From an uncultured Oscillospiraceae bacterium (lineage in GTDB: Bacteria > Bacillota > Clostridia > Oscillospirales > Acutalibacteraceae), in contig UQRS01000059.1 of assembly GCA_900543525.1 (NCBI GenBank), forward strand, positions 1 to 13,921: DNA of 13,921 nucleotides. Reading direction: 5' to 3'. Position 1 is the stretch's first letter. Each line of letters opens with the position of its first letter. A program made the position numbers and the translations under genes. Of the stretch, positions 5,252 to 11,943 are shown piece by piece. The notes beneath the pieces are model-generated. The model was given only the letters and a program-made list of their open reading frames with translations, had not been told where the DNA came from and did not search any database.

Positions 5252-6988
5252 TTACGCCTTCCCCTCCGTGTCGGCGGTGTCGTCAGCCCCGGAAGTATCG
5301 GAAGTATCGGCAGTGTCAGCAGTGTCAGCCGCGGAGGGGTTTTCCTCCGGCTCCCAGGTGCCGTAATCCTCCGCGTCTGTATCAGCAGCGTCAGACGACT
5401 CTGCCGGCGTGTCGGTTTCACCGGCCTCACCGGCCTCGCTTATCGCCTCCGGCTGCGCGGCGGTCTCCTCCGGTTCCCAGGTGCCGTAGTCGCCCGACAG
5501 GTCGGCGTAGGGAGAAGGGGAAGCGACCGCATCTCCTGCGGCTATATCCTCCGGCAGAATCTCACCCTCCGGCGGCACGGGCGCGTCGGCCGCGCTGTTT
5601 GCGCCTGCATACGCACTCTTTCCAAAGGCCAGCATGGGCATAAACACAACCGGCAGGAAAATCAGTCCGCAGGTCCATCCGGCGTCGTGGCCGAAGGCCT
5701 TGGACAGCTTGTGCAGGGTCATAATGCTGATCACGATATTGGCGATCGGAATCAACGTGGTGAGGAACATCCAGCCGTTGCCCCAGGTCATGCGGAAGAG
5801 GCAGTAGCTGTTGTAAAACGGCACAATCGCCGCCCAGGGCCGCTCTCCGGCCTTTTTGAAGATAAAGCAGAGGGAAACAAGGATCAGCACAGTATAGACC
5901 AGCAGAACGATCAGGTAGGCAATCAGCGCCCCGATGCCGATCAGCGCAATCAGGGTGGAGGCGGTATCGCCTTCGCCATAAACCGTGTCCAGCCCATCGT
6001 TCAAAATGGTGTTCACACCGAACTGATCGTAATATTTGTTGTACTTGACCTCAAAGGTGGAGGCCTTCTCGTCCATCAGTTCGTACAACAGCTCGGATTT
6101 GTAATCGCCGATCAGATCCTCCTGATTGGCCGAAATATACTCGTCGGTCAGGGGCAGCCGCTGAATGATGAAGTAGCCGCCGTTCGCTTCGATCAGGCCG
6201 CTGATCTGCCCTTCGGACAAAGCCTCTGCCACCGTGCGGTAATTGTCGCCCATCTGGTTTTTCAGGACGACATAGCCCTTGCTGTCCTCCTGCGTGTCCT
6301 CATTGTAATCGTCCAGGAGGTCGGCGATGGACGCGCCCGCGTTGATGTGGGAGAGCGCCTCCTCCGCCTTGGCCTGATCGCTGATTTGCAGATGGATGGT
6401 GTGGATGTAATTGTCCCGGATGGTCTGCACCTCATCCTCCGCCGCGATGGCCATGGTGCCGTTCTCGCCGAAGAGGTAGTCATTGAGCTTCTGCTGCAGA
6501 GCCGACTGGGTCAGCAGCAGCGTATAGCAGTCCTCCGACATATACTGCTGGGACAAAGTTTCTACGAAATCCGCCTCTGATCCGACGCTGTCGATGGAGG
6601 ACTGAATCTGATTGGCAATCGCCAGCCGGTCGTTGGCGTCAAGCGAAATCCCGTAGGACTCCGCCAGAGCCTGCGCTGCGTACTGCGACCGCAGATAGTT
6701 GAGGGTGTATTCCAGCAGGGTGGCTTCGTCCTCCGGATACTCCTCCCAGTAGCTGTCGTCGCCGTAGTCAAAATAATTGTTTTTCAGGTTCAGGAAGTAA
6801 TACCGATACTCCGCCATCGAGACGGCGTAATCGTCAAATTTGACCGCATAGTCAATGGCAATGCGTTTTCCGTTCACCGTGATGTGCCCGGCCGAGACAT
6901 CGCCGACGCAGCCGGCCAGCAGCCCCAGCGTCAGCACCAGTGTGAGGCAGAGCGCCGCCAGTCTGAAAATAGGCTTTCTTTTGTGCAT
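5252..6988 (-). CDS. Lipoprotein with SurA/PrsA-like foldase region fused to a DUF5684 membrane domain (578 aa)
   Basis: Predicted exported lipoprotein. The signal peptide 'MHKRKPIFRLAALCLTLVLT' leads to a lipobox L24-A-G-C27. Residues about 45-175 are a helical SurA_N-like chaperone region. About 195-280 is a parvulin-type rotamase-like region ('HTIHLQISDQAKAEEALSHI', 'NAGASIADLLDDYNED', 'EGQISGLIEANGGYFIIQRL'), somewhat degenerate, so isomerase activity is uncertain. A long hydrophobic segment (343-377) follows, then a DUF5684-type domain (380-460: 'PWAAIVPFYNSYCLFRM', 'LIPIANIVISIMTLHKLSKA'), and an acidic Ala/Asp/Thr/Glu tail (463-578) holding two copies of DYGTWEPEE (500-508, 541-549). 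I chose ATG 6988 over the longer frame because it begins the signal peptide; AAAGGA lies 11-12 nt upstream. The foldase-DUF5684 combination is unusual. It is probably monocistronic. Confidence 0.88.
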   Translation of the reverse strand: MHKRKPIFRLAALCLTLVLTLGLLAGCVGDVSAGHITVNGKRIAIDYAVKFDDYAVSMAEYRYYFLNLKNNYFDYGDDSYWEEYPEDEATLLEYTLNYLRSQYAAQALAESYGISLDANDRLAIANQIQSSIDSVGSEADFVETLSQQYMSEDCYTLLLTQSALQQKLNDYLFGENGTMAIAAEDEVQTIRDNYIHTIHLQISDQAKAEEALSHINAGASIADLLDDYNEDTQEDSKGYVVLKNQMGDNYRTVAEALSEGQISGLIEANGGYFIIQRLPLTDEYISANQEDLIGDYKSELLYELMDEKASTFEVKYNKYYDQFGVNTILNDGLDTVYGEGDTASTLIALIGIGALIAYLIVLLVYTVLILVSLCFIFKKAGERPWAAIVPFYNSYCLFRMTWGNGWMFLTTLIPIANIVISIMTLHKLSKAFGHDAGWTCGLIFLPVVFMPMLAFGKSAYAGANSAADAPVPPEGEILPEDIAAGDAVASPSPYADLSGDYGTWEPEETAAQPEAISEAGEAGETDTPAESSDAADTDAEDYGTWEPEENPSAADTADTADTSDTSGADDTADTEGKA

Positions 6989-7188
6989 GTTTGTAACCCA
7001 TCCTTTCCCGAGCCGGATGACCGAAGATCGGCAAAACGCCGCCAAGGCGGCTTTGCCGAATCGAATCCTCCGACCCTGTCGGTCGCCGTTCTCTCTGCCG
7101 GGCGGCCGATTTCTGCTGAATTATTTTTTGGATATTCAGTAACCTCTCAGCCGTCGGCGGTTTCACCGCCGCGTCACGGCGTGAGGTT
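6989..7188 (-). promoter_or_regulatory. Long structured 5' leader of the foldase gene
   Basis: From the predicted transcription start near 7182 to the ATG at 6988 there are about 190 untranslated nt. Near the start site is a nested inverted repeat (listed separately). Near the end is a strong hairpin at 7029-7058: CGGCAAA plus CCGCC pairs with GGCGGC plus TTTTGCCG around a two-base AA/TT centre. No T-run follows it, so it is not a terminator by itself. I do not recognise a known riboswitch or T-box. The long frame open through the leader has no ribosome site and is not called. Confidence 0.5.
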
Positions 7189-7189
7189 A
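7140..7189. repeat. 50-bp nested inverted repeat at the foldase promoter
   Basis: Three stems are nested: TAACCTC (7140-7146) with GAGGTTA (7183-7189), GCCGT (7150-7154) with ACGGC (7176-7180), and CGGCGG (7155-7160) with CCGCCG (7166-7171), around a TTTCA loop. The outer arm touches the -10 box at 7189-7194. It also contains the small palindrome TCACGGCGTGA at 7174-7184. It may work as a DNA operator, or its inner two stems as the first RNA hairpin of the transcript. Confidence 0.7.
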
Positions 7190-7216
7190 TTATATCATAT
7201 TTTTCCAAAAAATCAA
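7189..7216 (-). promoter_or_regulatory. Sigma-A promoter of the foldase gene
   Basis: On the - strand TTGATT (7216-7211) and TATAAT (7194-7189) are separated by 16 nt. Transcription would start near 7182, within the 50-bp inverted repeat. The A+T-rich stretch upstream (7195-7250) also fits a promoter. Confidence 0.78.
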
Positions 7217-7300
7217 AACTTTTCCCGATCGAAAAAGAATTTTGGCAAAAAGGAAAGCAGGCTTTCCCGTGCCGCGGGCGGCAGATCCGTTTTTTTGGGC

Positions 7301-7348
7301 AAAAGCAAACCGGGACAGGAAAAGCGCTTTTGCCTTTCCCATCCCGGT
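7301..7348 (-). terminator. Terminator of the HPr gene
   Basis: On the - strand ACCGGGA (7348-7342) pairs with TCCCGGT (7315-7309), and inside it GGGAAAG pairs with CTTTTCC with one G-U. TTGCTTTT follows. It lies 27 nt beyond the HPr stop at 7375 and separates HPr from the foldase promoter. Confidence 0.78.
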
Positions 7349-7374
7349 CGGATATTCCTTATGAAAGCGATCAA

Positions 7375-7638
7375 TTACTCCGCAAAGCCCGACTGCACAA
7401 GGGTTACGAGGCTGTTGACAGCCTCCTCCTCGTCGGCGCCATCCGCGATGATGCGGATAGACATGCCCCCGACAATCCCGAGGGACAGCACGCCCAGAAG
7501 ACTTTTAGCGTTGACGCGGCGCTCCTCCTTCTCCACCCAGATGGAGGATTTATACTCGTTTGCTTTCTGGATAAAAAAGGTTGCAGGACGAGCGTGAAGA
7601 CCAACCTGGTTTTGAACAACAACATCTTTCACAAACAT
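7375..7638 (-). CDS. HPr family phosphocarrier protein (87 aa)
   Basis: HPr carries phosphate from PEP via enzyme I to sugar-specific PTS enzymes. In Firmicutes it is also phosphorylated on Ser46 by HPr kinase to serve catabolite control. Here the active-site segment is 'GLHARPA' with His15, and the regulatory segment is 'NAKSLLGVLSLGI' with Ser46. These canonical numbers arise only if translation starts at the second of two close ATGs (7638 rather than 7644). The ribosome site agrees: AGGAG is about 2 nt from the first ATG but 8 nt from the second. Length is normal. The gene stands alone with its own promoter and terminator and is not next to a ptsI gene, so it could be a Crh-like regulatory paralogue; however it keeps His15, which Crh lacks. 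Confidence 0.94.
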   Translation of the reverse strand: MFVKDVVVQNQVGLHARPATFFIQKANEYKSSIWVEKEERRVNAKSLLGVLSLGIVGGMSIRIIADGADEEEAVNSLVTLVQSGFAE

Positions 7639-7698
7639 ATCCATATCTCCTGTTCGATTGTGTTTTAAGCATAATTTTCAAAATTCGAGTGTATCGTT

Positions 7699-7726
7699 AT
7701 TATACCACAATATATCGTGCAGTCAA
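7699..7726 (-). promoter_or_regulatory. Sigma-A promoter of the HPr gene
   Basis: On the - strand TTGACT (7726-7721) and TATAAT (7704-7699) are 16 nt apart, with a TGG just before the -10 box (extended -10). The leader to the ATG at 7638 is about 55 nt and holds AGGAG. The remaining gap, 7727-7859, has no gene that I can support and no clear terminator for trmD. Confidence 0.85.
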
Positions 7727-7859
7727 CGAATATGTCCCCCATTTTTGAAAGTTCTCCTTCCCTGACAATAGAGGGTGGAGCTGACAAACGGCAATTTGTT
7801 GATCTTGTCTAAAATTTTCGCCGGCTTTTTAGGCTCACTCACTATGGATTATTAACATT

Positions 7860-8594
7860 TTATTCCTTTTGAGCGAGAAGTGTTCGCAGATATTCCCGAT
7901 CTCTGTCGGTTAGCGTCGCCGTCTCCAGCAGCTCGGGCCGCTTTTCCAGCGTGACGCGCAGAGACTGCTCCCGCCGCCAGTCCCGGATCATCTGATGATG
8001 GCCGGAGAGCAGCACCTCCGGTACCGGGACACCGTGCCAGACGGCCGGACGGCTGTAGTGCGGATATTCCAGCAGGCCGGAGAAGTGACTCTCCTCCGTA
8101 AAGCATTCCTCATCGGCCAGAACGCCGGGAAGCATGCGGCAGATCGCGTCGGCCACGCAGAGGGCAGGCAGCTCTCCGCCGGTCAGGACAAAGTCGCCGA
8201 TGGAGATTTCCTCATCCACAATCTCGTCCAGAACGCGCTGGTCAATCCCCTCATAATGCCCGCAGAGGAACACCACCCGCGGCAGGGCGGACAGCTCGAC
8301 CGCGCGCGCCTGCGTAAAGGTTTTGCCCTTCGGGGACATGTAGATTACATAGGGCTTTTCGCCCTCGCCGCGCAGGGCGGCATAGCACTGGTAAATCGGC
8401 TCGGCCTGCAGCAGCATGCCCATTCCGCCGCCGTAGGGGGAGTCGTCCACCCGGTTGTGCTTGTTCCCGGCAAAGTCACGGATCTGATGACACTGAATCT
8501 CCACCGCGCCGGCCGCCCTTGCCCGGCCGATGATGCTTTCCCCCATAACGGCCTCGCACATTTCGGGAAAGAGGGTCATAAACTCAAGCTTCAT
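7860..8594 (-). CDS. trmD: tRNA (guanine-37-N1)-methyltransferase TrmD (244 aa)
   Basis: Essential SPOUT-class enzyme that methylates G37 of tRNAs reading CNN codons, using S-adenosylmethionine, and so prevents frameshifting. The family marks are all present: 'EFMTLFPEM' start, 'NRVDDSPYGGGMGM' (47-60), 'FLCGHYEGIDQRV' (109-121), 'DEEISIGDFVLTGGELPA' (127-144) forming the trefoil-knot AdoMet site, and 'GLLEYPHYSRP' (173-183). The position I align to the E. coli general base Asp169 (in TEDSF) is Glu168 here (TEESH). I chose ATG 8594 over a TTG at 8600; AAGGGA lies upstream. It overlaps the end of rimM by 11 nt, so the two are co-translated. No rplS follows. Confidence 0.97.
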   Translation of the reverse strand: MKLEFMTLFPEMCEAVMGESIIGRARAAGAVEIQCHQIRDFAGNKHNRVDDSPYGGGMGMLLQAEPIYQCYAALRGEGEKPYVIYMSPKGKTFTQARAVELSALPRVVFLCGHYEGIDQRVLDEIVDEEISIGDFVLTGGELPALCVADAICRMLPGVLADEECFTEESHFSGLLEYPHYSRPAVWHGVPVPEVLLSGHHQMIRDWRREQSLRVTLEKRPELLETATLTDRDREYLRTLLAQKE

Positions 8595-9099
8595 GGTCAA
8601 AAATTCCCTTCAACGGGCGGAGGCGGATTTCCCCCGCGTCAATGTCGATCGAAACCACCACGTCGGGAATGGCGGGGACAAGATACTCCCGCTCGCCGCG
8701 CCGGACGTGCCAGACGTCGTTGGCCCCGGTAACCGAAACGTCGCACAGCTCTCCAAGGCTTTCTCCGCTGTCGGCGTCGAATACCCGGCAGCCCAGCAAA
8801 TCCTCTACAAAATGGCGGCCCTCCTCCAGCGTGACGTCATCCCGGTTGATGTAGAGCACCCGGCCGCGCAGACGCTCGGCCTCCTCGATGCTGCCGACGC
8901 CCTCGGCCTTCAGCAGGACGACGTTGCCGTGCGGCCGCGCAGAGAGAACCTGCAGCCGCTCCCGTCCGTCGGGGTCGAGATAAAGCTGGGAAAATCCGGT
9001 GAGAAATTCGGGGCTGTCGCTCCAGGGCTGCACCCGCATCTCTCCCCGGACGCCGTGGGTGCCGACGATTTTTCCGGTTTCCAAAAACTGTTTTTTCAT
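8584..9099 (-). CDS. rimM: Ribosome maturation factor RimM (171 aa)
   Basis: Assists late maturation of the 30S subunit head and binds ribosomal protein S19. The N-terminal RimM barrel has 'GKIVGTHGVRGEMRVQPWSD' (9-28) and 'LKAEGVGSIEEAERLRG' (about 63-79). The C-terminal PRC-barrel-like half has 'FVEDLLGCRVFDADSGESLG' and 'REYLVPAIPDVVVSIDIDAG'. Length is typical. AAAGGAT lies about 8 nt before the ATG at 9099. It is the first gene of a rimM-trmD pair with its own promoter. The usual clostridial neighbours rpsP and a KH-domain gene are not upstream; a divergent oxidoreductase operon is. Confidence 0.97.
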   Translation of the reverse strand: MKKQFLETGKIVGTHGVRGEMRVQPWSDSPEFLTGFSQLYLDPDGRERLQVLSARPHGNVVLLKAEGVGSIEEAERLRGRVLYINRDDVTLEEGRHFVEDLLGCRVFDADSGESLGELCDVSVTGANDVWHVRRGEREYLVPAIPDVVVSIDIDAGEIRLRPLKGIFDHEA

Positions 9100-9149
9100 C
9101 CAATCATCCTTTTTTGGCGTGGGTGTTTAAAATTTGTGTTTTCTTTCGG

Positions 9150-9178
9150 ATTATAGCACATGCGGCCTCAAAAGGCAA
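9150..9178 (-). promoter_or_regulatory. Promoter of rimM-trmD
   Basis: On the - strand TTGCCT (9178-9173) and TATAAT (9155-9150) are 17 nt apart, and TGC before the -10 box makes it an extended -10. The leader to the rimM ATG at 9099 is about 45 nt. Confidence 0.78.
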
Positions 9179-9386
9179 TGGAAAAGACGCGCGTCCTCTC
9201 TCCCGCCGCGCGGGGCGGCGTGAAAATGAAAGCGCTGCGGCAGGCCTGCCTGCGCCGCCTTTCCGGTTCGGTTTTATACGATTGCGAAGAAAAAAAGCCT
9301 CTTCTTTTTCAAAAATGCAACCAATTTTCGCCCAGAGTAAAAACGGGTATTTACAAGGCCGAATTTTCTGCTATCATAAAAAAAGT
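9179..9386. other. Divergent intergenic region, no gene seen
   Basis: About 210 nt separate the rimM and oxidoreductase promoters (353 nt between start codons). It holds a perfect 12-bp palindrome GGCAGGCCTGCC at 9239-9250 within a GC-rich stretch, then an A- and T-rich stretch (9285-9390) feeding the + strand promoter. Short open frames here have no ribosome site and no known protein. Confidence 0.5.
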
Positions 9387-9416
9387 TTGGCCGCCTTTTG
9401 CGGTCTCGTATATAAT
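9387..9416 (+). promoter_or_regulatory. Promoter of the oxidoreductase operon
   Basis: TTGGCC at 9387-9392 and TATAAT at 9411-9416 are 18 nt apart. The leader to the ATG at 9453 is about 30 nt. The -10 box is perfect, the -35 box only fair, which leaves room for an activator. Confidence 0.65.
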
Positions 9417-9452
9417 CGACTTCTGTAGAAGAATGAGGTGTCTATCATCCTT

Positions 9453-10673
9453 ATGAAGAAACAGGTGCTTTTGATTGGCGTTGGAGGATATGGGGACGTT
9501 TATCCCTCCCTTTATCTTCGCTATCCCGAGCTGTACGCCGAAAAAATGGAGATTGCCGGTGTGGTCGACCCCTTTGCGGACAAAGCGCCAAAGGCCGCGT
9601 GGTTTGCGGAGAAGGGGATTCCCGTTTTCGACCGGGCGGAGGATTTTTATAAGGCGCACCGCGCCGACCTGGCGGTGATTTCCAGCCCGATTCCGCAGCA
9701 TGGGGGGCAGTGCCTGACCGCGATGGAAAACGGTTCGGACGTCCTTTGCGAGAAGCCGCTCGTCCCCACGGTGGAGGAGGCGGTCGGGCTGATCTCTGCC
9801 CGCGATCGTTGCCAAAAAAGGCTTGGCGTCGGCTTTCAGTGGAGCTTCAGTCATCCGATGACCCGGCTGAAACGGGATATTCTCGCCGGGAGGTTCGGCC
9901 GTCCGGTTCTGCTGAAATCCCTGATCTGTTGGAAGCGAGACAACGCCTATTACGCCAACGGCTGGAAGGGGAGGCTTCGCACGGCGGAGGGGGAGCTGGT
10001 TCTCGACTCGGTCGTGACCAATGCGACCGCGCATTACCTCCACAACATATTTTTTGTGCTGGGCGATCGGCCGGAGACGGCGGCCATGCCGCGCTCGATC
10101 ACGGCGGAGGTCTATCGCGCCAAGCCGATCGAATCCTTCGACACGGTCGTTCTGCGGGGCGATTTTGCCGACGGGGCGCAGTTCTGGTACGGCGCGACCC
10201 ATGCGAACGATGCGCAGGACGTCACCACCTTCCTCTATCGCTTTGAAAAAGGGGAGGTGCGGTTTAATGTCGACCGGCAGGACGATCATATGTACGCCGT
10301 ATTTGCCGACGGCAGGGTTGAGGACTATGGCAATCCGCAGGCCTTTGAGGAGCTGAACTGCAAGCTGCAAACCATGCTGGCGGTATCGGGCGGGGGAGAG
10401 GCGTTTCTCCCCTGCGGGGTGGAGACGATTCTGCCCCACCTGAAGGTTTGCAACGGCCTGTTTATGAAGGCGGGGATTCAGAATATGGATCCCGCCCTTG
10501 TCTTTGCCGACAGCGCGCCGCAGGGGTGGTTTGTTCGCGGCCTGTCGGCCGGGCTTTCGGCCGCCTATGATGCCGTACGTCTGCCTTCCGAGTTGGGGCT
10601 TCCCTTCGCGGGGCAGGCGACCACCTTCTCTCCGGGGGAGATCACACGCTTTTCCGGTGTGCGGCAGAGGTAG
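9453..10673 (+). CDS. Gfo/Idh/MocA family oxidoreductase (406 aa)
   Basis: NAD(P)-dependent dehydrogenase acting on a sugar, cyclitol or glycoside hydroxyl. The Rossmann nucleotide loop is 'LLIGVGGYGDV' (G9-x-G11-x-x-G14). The family Glu-Lys-Pro is E100-K101-P102 in 'VLCEKPLVPT'. The substrate domain contains 'VLDSVVTNATAHYLHNIFFV', where D185 and H194 stand where the family has its catalytic Asp/His pair. The length of 406 aa is somewhat above the family's usual 330-390. I chose ATG 9453 (GAGGTG 12 nt upstream) rather than the GTG at 9438, whose extra residues add nothing conserved. It is followed after 78 nt by a second member of the family with no terminator between, so they form an operon. 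Substrate unknown. Confidence 0.92.
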   Translation: MKKQVLLIGVGGYGDVYPSLYLRYPELYAEKMEIAGVVDPFADKAPKAAWFAEKGIPVFDRAEDFYKAHRADLAVISSPIPQHGGQCLTAMENGSDVLCEKPLVPTVEEAVGLISARDRCQKRLGVGFQWSFSHPMTRLKRDILAGRFGRPVLLKSLICWKRDNAYYANGWKGRLRTAEGELVLDSVVTNATAHYLHNIFFVLGDRPETAAMPRSITAEVYRAKPIESFDTVVLRGDFADGAQFWYGATHANDAQDVTTFLYRFEKGEVRFNVDRQDDHMYAVFADGRVEDYGNPQAFEELNCKLQTMLAVSGGGEAFLPCGVETILPHLKVCNGLFMKAGIQNMDPALVFADSAPQGWFVRGLSAGLSAAYDAVRLPSELGLPFAGQATTFSPGEITRFSGVRQR

Positions 10674-10751
10674 CGGCGCGCTTGCAGCGGAAAAGACCGG
10701 TGGAGGACTTTTTTTATCCTGACACGGAAAAAAGGACGGAGGGCTTGAAAG

Positions 10752-11738
10752 GTGAAAATTTGCATTATCGGGGACTGCGGCGGGCATATCGGCAGCATTT
10801 TTGACAGCCGGAGGGAGGGTCTTTCCTATATCGGCGCGGCCGTTTCGGGCGAGGGGGAGGATATGGGGAACTTCCTCCGCTTCGCGAAAGAAAGGGGGCA
10901 CACGATTCCGCTTTATCCCGACTGGCGGGAGATGCTCACCCGCTTAAAGCCGGATATCGTCGCGGTGGACACGGTTTTCTCCCGGCACGCGTCGGTCAGC
11001 CGCTTTGCGCTCGAGCGGGGCATCCATGTCTATACCGAGAAGCCGGCGGCAACCGATCCGGATGATCTCGACCGGCTGGAGCGGGCGCTGCAGGGAGGAG
11101 GTGCGCGGCTGTTCTCCATGTTTACCGCGCGGTATGAGCCGTGGTTTTACACGGCGAAGCGCCTGATCGAAGCGGGCGCAGTGGGGGAGGTGCGGATGCT
11201 GACCGGGCAAAAATCCTACAAGCTCGGGAGCCGCCCCGATTTTTTCAAAAAAAGGGAGAGCTACGGCGGCACGGCGGCCTGGGTGGCGATCCATTCGATT
11301 GACCAGATCCTCTGGCTGAGCGGCAGGGACTGCACCGACGTCTTTTGCCGGCAGTCGACCGCCGGCAACTGCGGCCACGGTGAGCTGGAGACGTCGGTGC
11401 TGCTCAGCCTCGGCCTTGTGGGGGAGTGCATGGCGCAGATCAACGCCGACTACCTCCGCCCCGCGGCGGCGCCGAGCCACGGGGACGATCGCGTCCGGGT
11501 GGCCGGGAGCGCCGGCGTGCTGGAGGTGCGGGGCGAGCAGGTCTATCTGATCAATGCGGAAAACGACGGCCGCACACCCCTGCCGCTCCGGCGGCCGGAG
11601 TCGATTTTCGACGGATTCCTCCGCATGCTGGAGGGAGAGCGGGATACCCTCTTTACCGACTGCGACGGCCTGAAAGCCGCGCGGGTCGCCCTCTCTGCCA
11701 GAGAGAGCGGCGACACCGGCCGGCTTATAAAGCTTTAA
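10752..11738 (+). CDS. Gfo/Idh/MocA family oxidoreductase, second of a pair (328 aa)
   Basis: Second NAD(P)-dependent dehydrogenase of the same superfamily, clearly diverged from its neighbour. The nucleotide loop is a variant, 'CIIGDCGGHIGSI', and the Glu-Lys-Pro is E96-K97-P98 in 'VYTEKPAATD'. The substrate domain has 'GQKSYKLGSRPDFFKKRESY' followed by 'GGTAAWVAIHSIDQILWLSG' with H181 and D184 at the catalytic site. The start is GTG at 10752, chosen because GGAGGG (10738-10743) sits exactly 8 nt upstream. It ends before a strong bidirectional terminator. Tandem pairs of such enzymes are known in oxidation/elimination or epimerisation of sugars and glycosides, where each may act on a different step; which applies here cannot be told. 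Confidence 0.92.
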   Translation: MKICIIGDCGGHIGSIFDSRREGLSYIGAAVSGEGEDMGNFLRFAKERGHTIPLYPDWREMLTRLKPDIVAVDTVFSRHASVSRFALERGIHVYTEKPAATDPDDLDRLERALQGGGARLFSMFTARYEPWFYTAKRLIEAGAVGEVRMLTGQKSYKLGSRPDFFKKRESYGGTAAWVAIHSIDQILWLSGRDCTDVFCRQSTAGNCGHGELETSVLLSLGLVGECMAQINADYLRPAAAPSHGDDRVRVAGSAGVLEVRGEQVYLINAENDGRTPLPLRRPESIFDGFLRMLEGERDTLFTDCDGLKAARVALSARESGDTGRLIKL

Positions 11739-11748
11739 AAAACGGCAA

Positions 11749-11792
11749 GAAAAAGCGTACGCATCCGAGCGTGGATGGCGTACGCTTTTTCC
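11749..11792. terminator. Bidirectional intrinsic terminator between converging units
   Basis: AAAAAGCGTACGC at 11749-11761 is perfectly complementary to GCGTACGCTTTTT at 11777-11789. ATCC/GGAT pairs further inside with one bulged base. It has a T-run on both strands. It closes the oxidoreductase operon on the + strand and can also stop - strand transcription from the tandem-HTH gene, which ends at 11944. Confidence 0.9.
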
Positions 11793-11910
11793 TTATACGG
11801 ATATTATGCAAAAGCCCTCCCGCCCCGGCAAAAAAAGGAAAACCACACGCCTGAACGCCGACGCCGGGCAAAGAAGCGGGGGCGCTTTTCTTGCGTATGC
11901 TGAAAGGCTT

Positions 11911-11939
11911 GGCGAAGCGGCAGGGGTTCGAGCTTCGCC
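11911..11939 (-). terminator. Possible weak terminator hairpin of the tandem-HTH gene
   Basis: GGCGAAGC at 11911-11918 pairs with GCTTCGCC at 11932-11939 (8 bp, 13-nt loop), just beyond the stop at 11944. On the - strand only a short TTT follows, so it is weak alone and may act together with the stronger stem at 11749-11789. No gene is seen between 11793 and 11943. Confidence 0.35.
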
Positions 11940-11943
11940 GGCT

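Noticed and set aside
4755..5366. Open frame of 203 codons on the + strand
   Set aside because: It runs through a terminator and the 3' repeats into the antisense of the foldase tail. It has no ribosome site, and the Ser/Gly/Arg-rich composition is that of a shadow frame.
5174..6580. Long + strand open frame opposite the foldase gene
   Set aside because: It is an antisense shadow caused by GC-rich codon structure. The - strand frame has a signal peptide, domains, promoter and terminator.
7029..7090. tRNA-like look of the foldase leader (TTCGAATC-like string and stems)
   Set aside because: There is no acceptor stem or anticodon arm in the right geometry. The stems are better described as a leader hairpin.
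7732..7812. 26-codon frame starting ATGTCCCCC between trmD and HPr
   Set aside because: No ribosome site precedes it, it overlaps no + strand promoter, and the length is within chance.
9351..10901. 516-codon - strand open frame opposite the first oxidoreductase
   Set aside because: Composition is rich in Arg, Pro, His and Ala with no recognisable domain, and it crosses the + strand promoter. The + strand protein is a clear Gfo/Idh/MocA member.
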